37,554 bases of DNA from Scleroderma bovista (lineage: Eukaryota; Basidiomycota; Agaricomycetes; Boletales; Sclerodermataceae), in the NCBI GenBank assembly GCA_037178675.1, contig JAYMGJ010000106.1, forward strand, positions 1 through 37,554, given 5' to 3'. The notes under the pieces are model-generated. The model did not search any database. It had not been told where the DNA came from and saw only the letters and a list, made by a program, of their open reading frames with translations. The position numbers and the translations under genes are program-made. Below are positions 22,798 through 34,599 of the stretch, piece after piece; position 1 is the stretch's first letter, and the number at the start of each line of letters is the position of its first letter.

Positions 22798-23664
22798 CAT
22801 CTCATCTCCAATAATTTAAATATTTAATGTATGTACTAATACCTTGTTACATTCCATGTTCAATCCAGGATGCCAGCCTGAGCGCCAACAGATCAAAAAT
22901 ACCATCCGTGCTCAGTATATGTGGCGGCGACTGGAAGATGCTGTTCCTACTGTCTCTGCGGATTTTGTTGATGCCGGAGTGGCATGCGCAGTACAGACTC
23001 ATGTCGGCTTTAAAGATTATTAAATTACTGACTTCGAGTTGTGCCCATATACTTCTGCAGGGGGCTTGGCTGAACATTGGTCATCTTGAAGATTTGTACT
23101 TCCTCTTTGGCAACCCGTGATTGAATACAAGTGCTCGATTAATCCCTCACTGAGGCAAAATGTGATCACTTAATTGAAGTGTCAGTGTTTCACTGACAGT
23201 CATTAAGACAACATACTACATATACACAAGTAGACGAAAGTTCATTTAATTTGTCTCATCCCTAAACCATATTTGAAGATCAGGCATTATTCATTGTATC
23301 CCAATGAATACTACCCATAACTTGGTCAAGCCACAGCATAGTAGTACTCAAGGAGGTCTCCTTTCGTAAATCGGAGATGTCGTTATTCCCATAAAACCTC
23401 ATAAAATTTGAGAATTTCATTTTGGTCGTGCCCAGTGTGCGTCATGATGTATAGTGTGGGGATAATGGTATCCCACACCTAAGCTCGATCGAGTATTTAT
23501 TCAGGCCAAGGTGTTGGGAAGTGCAAATTTCAAAAGGACATTGCGAAGTTGCAGAGTGGCGCAGGGCACATTCGCTTGTTTCATATACGAACAATCATTG
23601 GGTATTATATGTGAAACTTGCGCGCTAGAAAGAATATTCAAACCACTTAGTAGTTTGGTACATT
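22798..23664. repeat. Duplicated laccase 3' flank, copy 3 (inverted), with an extra insert
   Basis: 22850-23110 and 23440-23664 match the flanks of laccases 1 and 2 in reverse orientation. The intervening part, about 23120-23435, has no counterpart in copy 2. It carries a perfect 7-base stem hairpin (GTCAGTG TTT CACTGAC, 23181-23197). No gene is seen. Confidence 0.65.
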
Positions 23665-25824
23665 TTAATTATGGGTCGAGGAGCACTGATTGGCCCAGTA
23701 ATCTGGGATGTTGTTAATCACATAGTCATAGATAACGTGATCAAGGGGCGAACCTGGAGGATGTTCTTCAGAAGCTGTTTCGCTCGTCGCTTCAGCCATG
23801 ACAACACCAAATCCACTGATTGTAATTGTCAGGAGAAAGTAATGGATAGTTCATTGCCAACATACTCATGTAGGTGCCAGTCAATATGACTAGCGTACAT
23901 AGCGCACATGGTCAGATCAGTGTTTGTGCTCAAGTAGCCAAGGTTCGCCTCACCAGTGGAAGAACCACGGCCCCGGGTTGTCAGTGACAAAACGAATTGT
24001 CACGTTGTCGTTGTTCGCTTGGAGACCAGTCGATACTGTGTCCCTCCTCACAGGGTTGACGAAGTTATAAGAACTACTACCCGCCACTCGGACCACGTCG
24101 AAAACATGCTGGACTCGTGCATTAGTTGAAATTATGAAACCGCCAGCGAAGGCACAACATACACCATGAAGATGGAAAGGATGCTAGTGATACATAGTAA
24201 CTGTTAGCTTATTTGACTTATATCACATACACGCGATTTGCTTACCGGCGCACCTGGTGCTCCGCCCGGCTTAAGTTCTGAGGCTGGTATGCTAACTTCG
24301 ATTACCTTGTTGGACGGCAACTCATAGACACTGCCATTAGGAAGTAACTGAGACGCGTGCCGGGCCCCGCTTAGAATTTGTAAGAGAACAGGGAGTGGCG
24401 GCGCAACAAAGGTAACACCGTTCATGGTGAACTGTCCATCAACATTGCCTGTCACGAAGTTAATGTTGACATCAGCTTTTCCTGGTTCTGCAATGCCGGC
24501 TGCACCAGCATCAGAGAGGGGATGAAGTGCGCCTTCGTCAAATGGTAGCATGTACGGCCCCTGGTTGGTGGTAGGGTCACTTGTAGGTGCACCAGCATAC
24601 CTTAAAATGGCCGAATTCAAGCCGCCGTCGAAAGTCTGAGGACCATGATCAGGAAAGGCGCGGATCCAGTAGTTGCCCACAGGTTGATCAGCAGTCACCA
24701 CAACCGAGTAACGCTGACCTGCGAAAATCGGGAGTGAGTCAACCACTACGGGTTCTACCTCGATGCCATCCGCTTCGATAATAGTCATGTTGTGTCCATC
24801 CATCGTGAAGTTAAACCATGCGTCGCAGGAAGCTCCGATGAGTCGAAACCGGTACCGTTTCCCGTGTTCGACGTTGATCACTGCAAGCGGAGACTGGGGT
24901 CCGCCTGAATAACGACCGAGCCCATTTATCAATGTAGCATCCGGAATAAATGGGGGTGTGTATAGCTGAGGTGAGGTTTTGTGGTACCTATAGGAGATGT
25001 TGCAAACTAAATGAGAGTATAACACGATTCAAACGAACCAATCGGATAGTACGATGACAGTCGAGGCTACAATCAAGAGTCTTTCATTAGCTCAAAACAG
25101 AAGTAGATCCGTATATGTTAATCCCACCATCATCGACATCATACATATCGGCGTGCGGATCGTCGTCATCATAAATCACAAGTGGTCCTCTCAGGCCATC
25201 GCAGTACTGCGCCGATAAGTGCGAGTGATACCAGTATGTCCCAGTCTGGTCCGGCACCGTGAAGGCATACAAGAAGCTATCATTTGGGAGAATTGGACAT
25301 TGGGTTACGAATGAAGCTCCGTCGGCCCAGTTGGACTGGTGCTGAAGGATGCCATGCCAATGCTGAGATCACTTCAATTTTCAGAACGATATCAATAAAA
25401 CGAAAATGCACTGACAACGCTCGTTGTAGTGTTCATTGAGGTATCGCTAAGTTGATTGATTACGTTGATGCGAAAGCTATCTCCCTGAAATAACGGGATT
25501 GCATTCACATAGCCACGGATAGTTCAGTACAGACAGTACCTTGTGTGCCTGAATCAATGGACCAGGAAAGGTCCCCCCAGCGAGCACAGTTCTTTCGAAT
25601 GTCAGAATCCGACATCCTGGAGACATAGGCAGTAGTAAGACTTACGAGCGAGTAAAGCCGTCTGGAGCAATGTTTTTGTTCACAATCTCAATATTTGTCA
25701 CAGGACCAAGGGCATTCGTACTCTGAGATGACGCTCGACGTGTCTCTGCCCCAGTGAGCGGCGAGGTCACTGCGGGAGAGTGAATGAGAGTTATTGCGAG
25801 AATGAATTTTGTGAAAACGCGCAT
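23665..25824 (-). CDS. Laccase 3 (multicopper oxidase, secreted), intact, 11 exons
   Basis: Exons in transcript order: 25824-25646, 25591-25540, 25484-25416, 25362-25128, 25066-25039, 24987-24246, 24183-24163, 24108-23954, 23889-23866, 23815-23754, 23702-23665. They total 534 codons without a stop. It has a signal peptide ([15 protein letters not shown]) and all four copper motifs: [23 protein letters not shown] and HCHIDWHLHDGF (Cys at residue 494). Phe is the type-1 axial residue. Exon 6 is two codons shorter than in laccases 1 and 2 (NVDGQFT in place of GFTAQEQFT, plus one other codon). The microexon reads STVIVLSDW. The C-terminus ends at ...NQCSSTHN, the ancestral-looking stop. It is oriented against laccases 1 and 2, with its own inverted flank and MYND remnant downstream. 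Like laccase 1, it should oxidise phenolic substrates outside the cell (family knowledge). Confidence 0.93.
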
Positions 25825-25892
25825 CGCGATGATCGTGAAGAAGTCCTTTAAGTCCCCAAAAATTCGCCTCTGATGTTGAAACTATTTCCCCT

Positions 25893-25900
25893 CTTTTTAA
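25893..25900 (-). promoter_or_regulatory. TATA-like element of laccase 3
   Basis: TTAAAAAG about 70-76 bases before the ATG, inside the same conserved block as upstream of laccase 1 (ctcgtcacttaaaaagagg). Confidence 0.5.
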
Positions 25901-26812
25901 GTGACGAGGTGTCGGGCCTTCCCCGCTTAAATATTCCCAAACGAAAGCCATCGATACTTTATCCAGGCACTATGTTGTCACGTTGAATGGGGCGCTGCGG
26001 TCGCGTTGTAAAACCCGGTCAGACTCCAGCCCACGCCAAATTTAGGAGTGACTGGGAATACATACATGAACACGCATCACTTACAGATTTCTCGGATGGA
26101 AGGAAAGAACAGATGCTCGCACCGAGGGTTCTCGTTGCCATTCTTTCTGCTGCGGATAGCTAGATGCGGCTAAAGAATGTTTCAAGAGACGGACCATTAA
26201 TATCAGCCACGTAACGTAGTGAATCACGGCGTACCTGTTGAAGTTCTCAGTGATGGACATTCCTCCGAGAAAATAATAACAGCAAAAAAGGAAATGTTGC
26301 CGCCCTAACAGAGGAAAATCGCGTTTCCTCCGAATACATTGATCTCCGAGTCCGCACACCTCATCTGGGCTCTCCGCTGAGAAAACGTCATACAAGGTAC
26401 AGTTCACGCGAAAGAAACCACCACCAGAAGATGGTTCCACAAAATCAATCAGCGCCTAACGCTGGAAAGATACATTTAATTGCCGCAAAGTGGAAGAAGA
26501 AACCGGTCACCCGGGACCTTGTTAACGAAACCTGACAACCACTTCTCTTTCAACAAACCCCACATCTCGAGCACGACTGGATAACGAGCAAAGAGGTTTT
26601 AGTGGGTATAACGCCGTCTGAGCCCCCTAATCACCGGGTAGGACAGCCGGCTCACGGAGCCCCACACGCCCCACACGACGCGGGTAGTGCGTAAGAGCAT
26701 TTTCCTCGGACCGAAACCCAACCAGGTTCGTAGACCTAGAATTGTCAGTGGCTACATATAGTCACTTGTCCAAAGAAAAAAAAATGGAAATGTTATTGTG
26801 TGGCTGTGTCCA
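25901..26812. other. Laccase 3 upstream region, no gene
   Basis: A minus-strand open frame at 26081-26440 has no ATG at its left-most extent, no motif and no splice support. 26440-26790 shows no coding sign. An A-rich run (about 26775-26785) sits just before the breakpoint of the fungalysin duplicate. Confidence 0.4.
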
Positions 26813-27787
26813 ACATGTACTCCTAGAACACTCCATCACCTTACCGTGATGTGATATGGAGGCTGGTATTGTGATCCACGACCTTAAGCATGGATCGTCC
26901 ACGCGGTTAACGGATGGTTTACTCAACTCTGGCTCCTCAGATGGGACGGTACGTTCGTTAGCTTTGCTGTCGCAGTATCCTGATGACACATATCAGACTT
27001 TATCGCCACTTGTGTGTACGAGTCGACGGAGGATTGCCCCATGGGCGCCTGGTCATCGAACCGTGCCAAAGGTATCCACAATTATGACCAAGGAGATCAA
27101 CCCTTCGACCTATGAGACCCTTGGGCAAGCCTGGATACTGGGGTGTCCATGCGATCGGTGAAATTTGGGCGGAGGTGCTTTGGGTCGTACTCCAGCGCCT
27201 CATCAATAAGCACAGTTTCTCCAACACCCTCTTCCCTCCTGTCCCCGATGCTGGGGGACGTATACCCGAGGACAATGACTTTCACCGCCCGCAAGCGCAC
27301 GATCCTAACAGCAACGCTGTCATCTGTGCCCAAGCATGGTAACGCGCTGTTTTTGCAGCTGGTTATCCAGGGCATGAAGTTACAGCCATGCTCGCCGTCG
27401 TTCTTCGGTGCCCGTACCGCGATTCTGCAGGCAGATAAGGATCTGACGGGCGGTGAGAACTCATGCGAGATTTGGGCAGGCTTTGCAAAGAGGGGCTTGG
27501 GTGCAGAGGCGTCTGTGAAAGGGCAGACACTATGGGGCGGAGGTGTACGCACCGACATGGTTTTTTTATACTTTATTTTCTTGCTTCGTGGGTGATAACT
27601 ATCATACCACGTAGGCTACCACGTGCACAAGAACTGTCTTGTCCAGAAGGACCCCGAATCGGACCCCAAGCCAGGCAAGCCTGATGAGGATTGTTGTCCC
27701 TTTGGGTTGTGCTGACCGTGGAAGGACGAGAATGGCCGGTACAAGCTCCCCAAGCTTCCAGGTTGGCCCTGGGCCAATTATTACTAG
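26813..27787 (+). pseudogene. Fungalysin (M36), 5'-truncated duplicate pseudogene
   Basis: Matches the intact fungalysin from the [13 protein letters not shown] region (exon 9) to its stop. The propeptide and N-terminal catalytic part are absent; the left break is near 26813. The zinc motif HELAH reads HDLKH (26877-26891), so the catalytic Glu is Asp. The GMGEGWGD ligand segment is deleted. Frames shift several times (for example near 26850, 27000 and 27310). In the Cys/Trp tail the Trp codon after GLC is TGA (27713-27715). Long stretches (for example [19 protein letters not shown]) are still readable, so the copy is fairly young but not functional as a protease. It is followed, as in the parent, by the Cys-rich gene copy. 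Confidence 0.9.
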
Positions 27788-28318
27788 AGACAAAGGCACG
27801 GAGATTAGGGGAAGATGAAGGACAACGGATTTCAAGGATACCCAAAGTGGTCGAATCTGGATTCGCCATAACAACCGGAATTTGAAACCATCAAATGGAT
27901 GCTCACAGGATCAAGGAATTGATATCTATATGCCGTAAGCTCTCGCGATCCTCTTCTATGTATGTTTCTCTTGTTTTCTGGGGTGGCACCGCGGGGATGG
28001 TATGGCGGCCGTCAGCCTCTCGTCATTATGTACCTTGCGCCACTTGTTATTACCCGGATCCCATTTTTTTGGTCTCGGTCTCGGTCTCGGTCTCGTCTTG
28101 TATCCCTTATGTATTACCCCAACTAACATTTAATTTAATGATACGCAGATGAGTCGTCTGGACGAGCTCCCAATGATTTCAATGTGGGGATTTTCCTCAA
28201 AATGTGGCGACGTAGAATCTGCTGTTGAGCTGTCACCAGCAGTGCACTGCAAGCAAACCGATAATATGAGGACTGCTCGATGCCATGATTTGAATATTTT
28301 CGGGGTTCCCCTGGCATG
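27788..28318. other. Duplicated intergenic spacer
   Basis: Shortened copy of 21114-22021, beginning with the same 'gagacaaaggcacg' block after the stop codon. A short 'ggtctc' reiteration occurs at about 28070-28095. No gene is seen. Confidence 0.6.
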
Positions 28319-28380
28319 TATAAAATGCAGATACTGAAATGGGGCACCATTCTTCAACAATTTTCCCCTAGACTCTCGAA

Positions 28381-28851
28381 ATGCTCTGCTTCTTCCGTAT
28401 CGCGTCCTTGCTTGCACATTGTCCTTGTGGATGCCGATTGCACGCACGCGCAGGGACCTAGCACGATCGCCGCCAACAAGGGAGTTAAGAATACAGACTG
28501 GTGATCAGTGGTACTGGGTGGCGTGAGTCGTGTGCAAGTAACACTTGTACTCATTATACTAACAGACTTGTGCAACCTTTGGGACAGTACCTGTGCCAGA
28601 GATGGCTACTTCTGTGTACGTGTCTAGTAGTTGGCCCCAGTAATCGACTGATACTGATGGCTTGGGCATTTCTTAGTGTAATAAATGACATATTTGTCCC
28701 ACTGACAATTATATCTGTTGTAACAGCAGAGCAGATGGATGTAAGTGCTTCGATTGTAGCGAATCACATATCATGTTACTTACCTCCCCATCTAGGCTGT
28801 CCCAATGGAACTGGCAAGTGCAACCCTGTGACATGTACTTGCAACAAATAA
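28381..28851 (+). pseudogene. Small secreted cysteine-rich protein, duplicate pseudogene
   Basis: Copy of the gene at 22063-22558 with the same four exon-like blocks. The signal-peptide exon has a net 7-base deletion that shifts the frame, and a TGA follows ...NTDW. The exon 3 block starts CNK-stop (TGA 28686-28688). Exons 2 and 4 are still readable (LCNLWDSTCARDGYFC; CPNGTGKCNPVTCTCNK). The CC pattern is conserved where readable, which supports the parent exon model. It could only be expressed as a short aberrant peptide. Confidence 0.85.
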
Positions 28852-29109
28852 TCAAGTGTGGCAGGAAGAACATCTGTTTGATCTACAATCAAACAATGCA
28901 GGGCCAAGTGCTTAGAAGTTGGCTTGGTCATATTTGACAGAGGAATGGATGAACCTGAAAAATAATATACATTATCCTATGCAAAACAATGTGTTCAGCT
29001 CATTCTGAGTGGTCTTTGATGCACTTAGATTATCCTGGCAGGTGTTTATGCATATGCTCTGTGTCCCCATCTTTGGTATAATCACTGCTTGGCATCAGCA
29101 CTGTAGATG

Positions 29110-29114
29110 ACTGC
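29110..29114. repeat. Target site duplication, left (ACTGC)
   Basis: Identical to 36586-36590, directly flanking the LTR element. Confidence 0.9.
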
Positions 29115-30358
29115 TGTCAAGACCGGTTCTCCTCAACGATCTTACTAGGAGGTCCAGGGGTGCAGGGAACTAATGAGGAGGTAAGTCCTGACACTAGTAT
29201 GTGCTACTTAGTGCAGAGAGTCAAGTCCGGGCGCTGGAGAAGCACTGGAAGTAAGTCCGGGTTTTGCGGAGTTAGTCCGGACCGCGGGAAAGTGGACCGG
29301 AGTAAAGCACAGTTTGTCCGGACGAAGGACATCCCAGAGGTGGGATAAGTCCTGAGAGGTCTAGCGTCGAGTCTGGGACAGAGGTGGCTTTTGCCCTCGT
29401 GCAAGTAGGAGACTTGCTAGGATCGGACATAGGACCAAGGGGACGAGATAGGACGGAGGCCGGAGTTGGCCGGAGTTCAGGAGAACAAGATGGGATTAGG
29501 AGAGCATGGTGGGTAGTACAGAGTGGGGAGTATCTTAGTCGAGATTTGATCTAAGGACTACTAGGCCGGAGTACGGTAGTTTATATAGTAATGAAACTAA
29601 GGTGAGTATATACGGTGACAAGTAAACACCTTAATGTTGAGACAAGGGATGGAGCAGAAGCAGACAGGAAAATAAACCAGGTACAAGAAAATAAAGCAGG
29701 GACAGGAAAATAAACCGGAGCGGAAGCAGACACGGGGAACTAGAGTTACAGGGACGACGGAGGAAAAGCAGGGACAAGGGAACTAGGTCGGAAGAGGACA
29801 GGTAAGGGTCAGAGGTGGACTTAACTAATGTTAAGTCCGGAGTGATGTCCAGGACCGGAGGAAGTGGAACCGGAGGAAGCGGGACCGGAGGAAGTGCAAG
29901 AGCGGAGGGAGTGTACGAGCGGAGGGAGTGTACAACTGGAGGAAGGGCAGAGTAGCCGGAGGAAGGTCCAGAGTTGGACATGGAAATGTCCAAGGCCATT
30001 GGTGGACCTATCAGGGGAAGCGGAGTGGAACAGGAGCAGAACTGAGCCGGAGTTGGATGTACCAGCCGGAGTTGGGCTACGTCGCAGGCAAGGCTAAGGG
30101 AGTGGCCGGACTGAAACCGGAGTAGCGACTAGTGGTAGGTACAGGTCCGACACGGAGGAGTTAGACCGCGGATCTGTCTGTAGGGAGACAGGGGTTAGTC
30201 CTGAGGCGGAGATGGACGTAGTGACCGGAGTTGAGCTGGAGTGCAGCTATAGGGCTGGAGATGGCCGGACTAGATCCGGAGTTGCATCTATGCCTAAGGA
30301 GAGGTCAGGCGGGCCATGGTTAGACCGGAGTTGCGACTGGAAAAGTATGGATATGACA
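29115..30358 (-). repeat. Left LTR (3' LTR in element orientation)
   Basis: 1244 bases, TGTCA...TGACA. It contains short internal tandem repeats: 'caggaaaataaaccag' type (about 29665-29720) and 'accggaggaag' type (about 29850-29960). Confidence 0.93.
29581..29587 (-). promoter_or_regulatory. TATA box in left LTR
   Basis: TATATAA on the minus strand, same place as in the right LTR (35799-35805). Confidence 0.5.
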
Positions 30359-30360
30359 GT

Positions 30361-30371
30361 ATCCCCCTCTT
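30361..30371 (-). other. Putative polypurine tract
   Basis: AAGAGGGGGAT on the minus strand, two bases from the LTR edge; the standard place for plus-strand priming if the element reads right to left. Confidence 0.55.
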
Positions 30372-32317
30372 AGGGCCGAGCCCTCGAGGCTTCAGTGCGG
30401 ATGCAACATAGAGTGTGAGGTCTACCATTGGGACTAACAGAAGGACTAGGCTAAGGTCCGGGTGAACCATTAGTGAGTGATGATACCGGAGATGAGTCCA
30501 GGTCCAGGAAGTCCAAGCCAGAGCAAACAGGTGTCAAGGTCAGACAGTCAGGCAGGATGCCGGAGAAGACAGAGTGTCTCAGAGAAGCGACAGTATGTCG
30601 GAGAAGTGACTCAGATGACTCAGGAGACGACATGGTGTATCCGGAGTTGAAAAGGAGTCAGGAATCACAAGCAAGACAGCTGGAGATGTCACAGTGGACA
30701 AAGTGTTCCGGAGAAAACACCAGGAGTCAGGACAAGGAGTCTGATGACACAGGAGGTCCGGAGTTTTGAGTTGCAAGCAAGGAACTGCGAGCAGGAGTCA
30801 AGGCAGGGAAGCAGATGGCTCCGGAGATGATATGAGAAGTCCGGAGTTTTTTAGATATGGACCAGAGATCACGAGCAGGAGTCAAGACAAGCAGTCAGAT
30901 GAGTCCACAGATGATACAAGAAGTCCGGAATTTTTTGGTGCAAGCTGAAGATTGCAAGCGCAAGTAGCACCGACAGAGAGTCTGATGACTCTGGAGATGA
31001 CACAGAAGTCCGGAATTTTGAGATTCAAGCCGGAGATGGTAAGCAGGGTGTCAGGAGAGGGAGTCGGATGACTACAAAGGTGACAAATAAAGTCCAGAAT
31101 TACAAGTCAGAGATCGCAAGCAGAACTGCTGGAGGCATCGACAAGAACAGAGGACAAGATGTCCGGAGTTTTGAGATGCAAACCAGACACCGAAGGCAGA
31201 GCTGCTGGAGATAAGTCAGATGACCTGGGAAATGATGCAAGAGGTCCGGAGTTTTGGATATGAGCCGGAGATGCAAAGCAGGACTTGCAGAGATGTCAGA
31301 GAGACAGAGGGTCTCGAAGGAAGCACCAGGAGTTTGGACAAGAAGTCAGATGACTTAGGGAATGTCCAGAGAGGAGGTGCAAACCGGAGTTTGCGAGCAG
31401 GACTGCTAGAGCTGACCAGGACGTGACCAGGAAGTCCGCCGGAGTTGGACAGGACAAAAGCGGAACTGCAGGAGATGGTCAGGATTTGACCAGAGAGTCC
31501 GGAGATGGACTAGAGGTGACCAGGAGTCAGAACAGACTGTCAGATTGCGCATAGGGACAAGCAATGTCTCGAGTCCAGATGCAGACCAGAGGTCGCAACC
31601 GGAGATGCTAAAACTGACCAGGAGTTGACCAGTAAGTTCAGAGCTGGGCCGGAGTTGACCACAAGGGCCAGAGAGACCAGGAATGGTCCGGAAACAGATT
31701 AGTGCAACTGGGGGAATCACAGATTAAAAGCACAGCTGAGTAGAATAAGCTCAGAGAGCAAGATGTGGGTGGCTGTAGAGCCAGAGTGACCAGAAGGTCG
31801 GGAACAGGGAATGTCCAAGCTATAAGAACCAGTGGCCGGAGAGTGGCCTTAGGGTGACCCTAGAGGTTACTGACAAGGAGGGAAAGTGGTCCGACGATTT
31901 CCGGGCGAGTACTCAGCTTTCCTGTGGAAACAGTCCGGAGTTTTGAGTACAAAGTAGTACAGTTGACCGGAGAAAGCATGGAGTTGATCCGGAAGTGGTA
32001 GGATCAGTTGGCTGAGAGCCTAGATGGGTCAGGAGTCCACAAATATCAGCAACAAGAGAGAGAGTCGAAGGTTGAGGTTCTGGGTGTGCAGAAGAGAGCC
32101 AGAGTTGGGGTGCAAGTACTGCCAAGTGACCGGAAGTCCGCTAGTAGGGCCGGACAAGGATGGGACAGTTGGTACTAAGGTAGTCAGCAGATACAAGCAG
32201 GCTAGCACAGAGGACATAGTTTTGGTGAGCCAGCGCAATGCTGTCTCGGTTGGTCGCAGAAGATTGACACAGCTGGAGAGAAGCCTCCAAGCTAGAGAGC
32301 GACCGGAGATTGGGTCA

Positions 32318-32562
32318 GGAGTTCCGGACTGGCCGGAGACGCAGTCGGAAAGGTGAGTCAGCATGACACTGTCTCAGTCGAGAGGGTTGGTACAGGACCA
32401 GGAGTTCCGGACTGGTTGGAGACACAGTCGGAAGAGTGAGTCAGCGCGAAGCTGTCCCAGACAGGAGTGTTGGCACGAAGCCAAACGAGCTAGCTAGTAG
32501 CTGGAAACAGGGTATGGGGTTCCGGACTGGCCGGAGATGCGACCGGAAAGGTCAGATACAGA
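32318..32562. repeat. About 95-110 base tandem unit, three copies
   Basis: Each copy starts 'gttccggactggNNggaga-gc-a-cggaa' (about 32319, 32411 and 32519), followed by 'gtgagtcagc...ctgtc' in the first two. Confidence 0.7.
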
Positions 32563-33744
32563 CTACGATAACAATAAAAAGTGACTAAAGGTTGGCTGGG
32601 GCGAAGCCCTTATCCCCTTCTTTGGGTAGACGTCCCATAGTCTACCCTCAGGGTAATGGGGTCAAAGCACCAGATGGCAGGGTCAGAGAGCAGGTAGTGT
32701 GGATGCACCAAAGTGATACTTGGGGCAGCAAGCACAAAAGCGGGTTAGGAACAGCAAAGGATGGTGCTGTGGAGGGAGTAAATTCCGGAGTTTTGACAAC
32801 AAGGTCCGGAGTATTGGCAAGAAAGGTCCGGAGTAGTGAATACAAAGTCCGGAGTTTTGACAAAGAGGTCCGGAGCAGAATAGCACAGAGTGCAGTTGTC
32901 CAGGTGGACAACAACCGGAGTTACTCGGAGTAGTCAGGGATGGTGACGAGAGGTAGCCTAGGTATATGGAGACAAGAGAGTAGTGAATGGAAGGGTGAGT
33001 CCGAGTTGGTGAAACTGAAGACAAGGTCTTGGGTGGTAGCGGGTGGTTTCCAGGTGGAGGTGGTTCCTTCCAATCAAGGAAGAACCGGAGTTGCTTTCAG
33101 AGTTAGATTGCAGTCATGGGGGTTAGCCATCGCAAGCTGGATAGAAGCAGGTGGGTTTGCCCGGAGTTACCAGGAGTTCAACTGGCTAGTCGACAAGGGG
33201 TCAGAGAGAGCAGGAGGCGGAAGTAAATTCCGGAGTTTTGGAAACTAGGTTCCCAGGGGGTGACGTCAGGGGCTTGGCAAACACTGCAAGGTATTCGGTG
33301 ATAATACAAACCAATACCTAATTGATCAACGGATCCTCGTAGGTGGTATGTTATGTTTCGAAGTTACTCCTATTAGTAGTTCCCGAGCGAGGGTTGTGCA
33401 CGGAGGCACAGATTTGTGCATATAGCACCAGATTGCACCGGAGGTGCGGATTGTGCAAAAGAGCACGAAGGTTTGTGTGCAGAGACACAGAGGTGTGCAC
33501 AGGGGCACGGAGAGAGTTTGTGCGACGATGCCAGAGGAGTGGAGACGACCGGAGTTGACAATTTCAGAAAGGACAGACTTGGAGGTTGACAAGATAGTCA
33601 GAGGCAGGCAAAAGGGGTCAGAATGACAGACTGGATGGCAGGACAGTGCCGGAGTTCCAGAAATAGGGGTTTCCGATGGGTAACAGCAAAGCCTGTTAGT
33701 CCGGGTAGGTGGAGAAAGTCCAGAGATACCAAGCGATCAAGTGG

Positions 33745-34170
33745 AGATGTGACCGGAGTTAGCACACAGGGCACAGGAAGTGACCAGAGTCGGTGCGCAG
33801 CCACAGGAGATGACTGGAGTTAGTGTACTGGGCACAGAAGGCAACTGGAGTTAGCACACAGGGCACAGGAGGTGACCGGAGTTAGTGCGCAACCACAGGA
33901 GTTGACCGGAGTTAGTGCGCAGCCACAGGAGATGACAAGAGTTGGTGCACTGGGCACAGAAGGCAACTAGTAAAGGTAGTATGCAGGTCACAGGAGGTGA
34001 CCGGAGTTAGTGCACAATCACAGGAGTTGACCGGAGTTAGTGCGCAGCCACAAGGAGTGACCGGAGTTAGTGCACAACTACAGGAGTTGACCGGAGTTAG
34101 TGCGCAGCCACAAGGAGTGACCAGAGTTAGTGCACAACTACAGGAGTTGACCAGAGTTAGTGTGTGGTGC
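33745..34170. repeat. Minisatellite, 28-30 base unit
   Basis: Units of the type 'gaccggagttagtgcNcaNccacaggagNt' are reiterated about 14 times. In the best part (33990-34165) the period is exactly 30 bases, producing an open frame with a 10-residue repeat (GVSAQPQGVT). It is interpreted as non-coding because the frame begins and ends with the repeat. Confidence 0.85.
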
Positions 34171-34599
34171 ACAAGAGATGACTGGACAAGGTCTAGATAC
34201 CACGGACAAAAGTGTCAAGGGTGCAAAGAGCGACTGGAAAGGACAGACACAAAGGACAGACAGAAGGACAGACACAAGGCTGTCAAGAGCAAAGGTAGGG
34301 AGCAAAGACTAGTGGATGGCCTGCTGCATAGGTCCGGAGTTGGCTGGAGTTTCCACAGAGCGGAAAGAGTTCCGAGTGCAAGGAGTGACATTTTGACTAA
34401 AGGGAGCCCAAGTGAACAGTAGGGCGACCGGAGTTTTGAGCTAAAACATCGGAGTTGGTTATAGAGTGTTCCAAAGCACTGCGGAGTACTTCTAGTGGAG
34501 TCGGGGAGCCGGAGCGGACCAAGATGCCGGAGTACCAAGGTGTTAGACACCCAAGTAGCTGCAGAGAGACAGGATATGATGTCCGAGATTGCTGAAGGC

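Noticed and set aside
26081..26440. 119-codon minus-strand frame upstream of laccase 3
   Set aside because: Left-most start is not ATG, no recognisable motif, no splice partner.
33745..34170. CRISPR-like array
   Set aside because: Eukaryotic sequence, contiguous diverging tandem units and no unique spacers.
33997..34422. Plus-strand 141-codon repeat protein
   Set aside because: The frame is created by the exact 30-base minisatellite; no promoter or flanking coding sequence.
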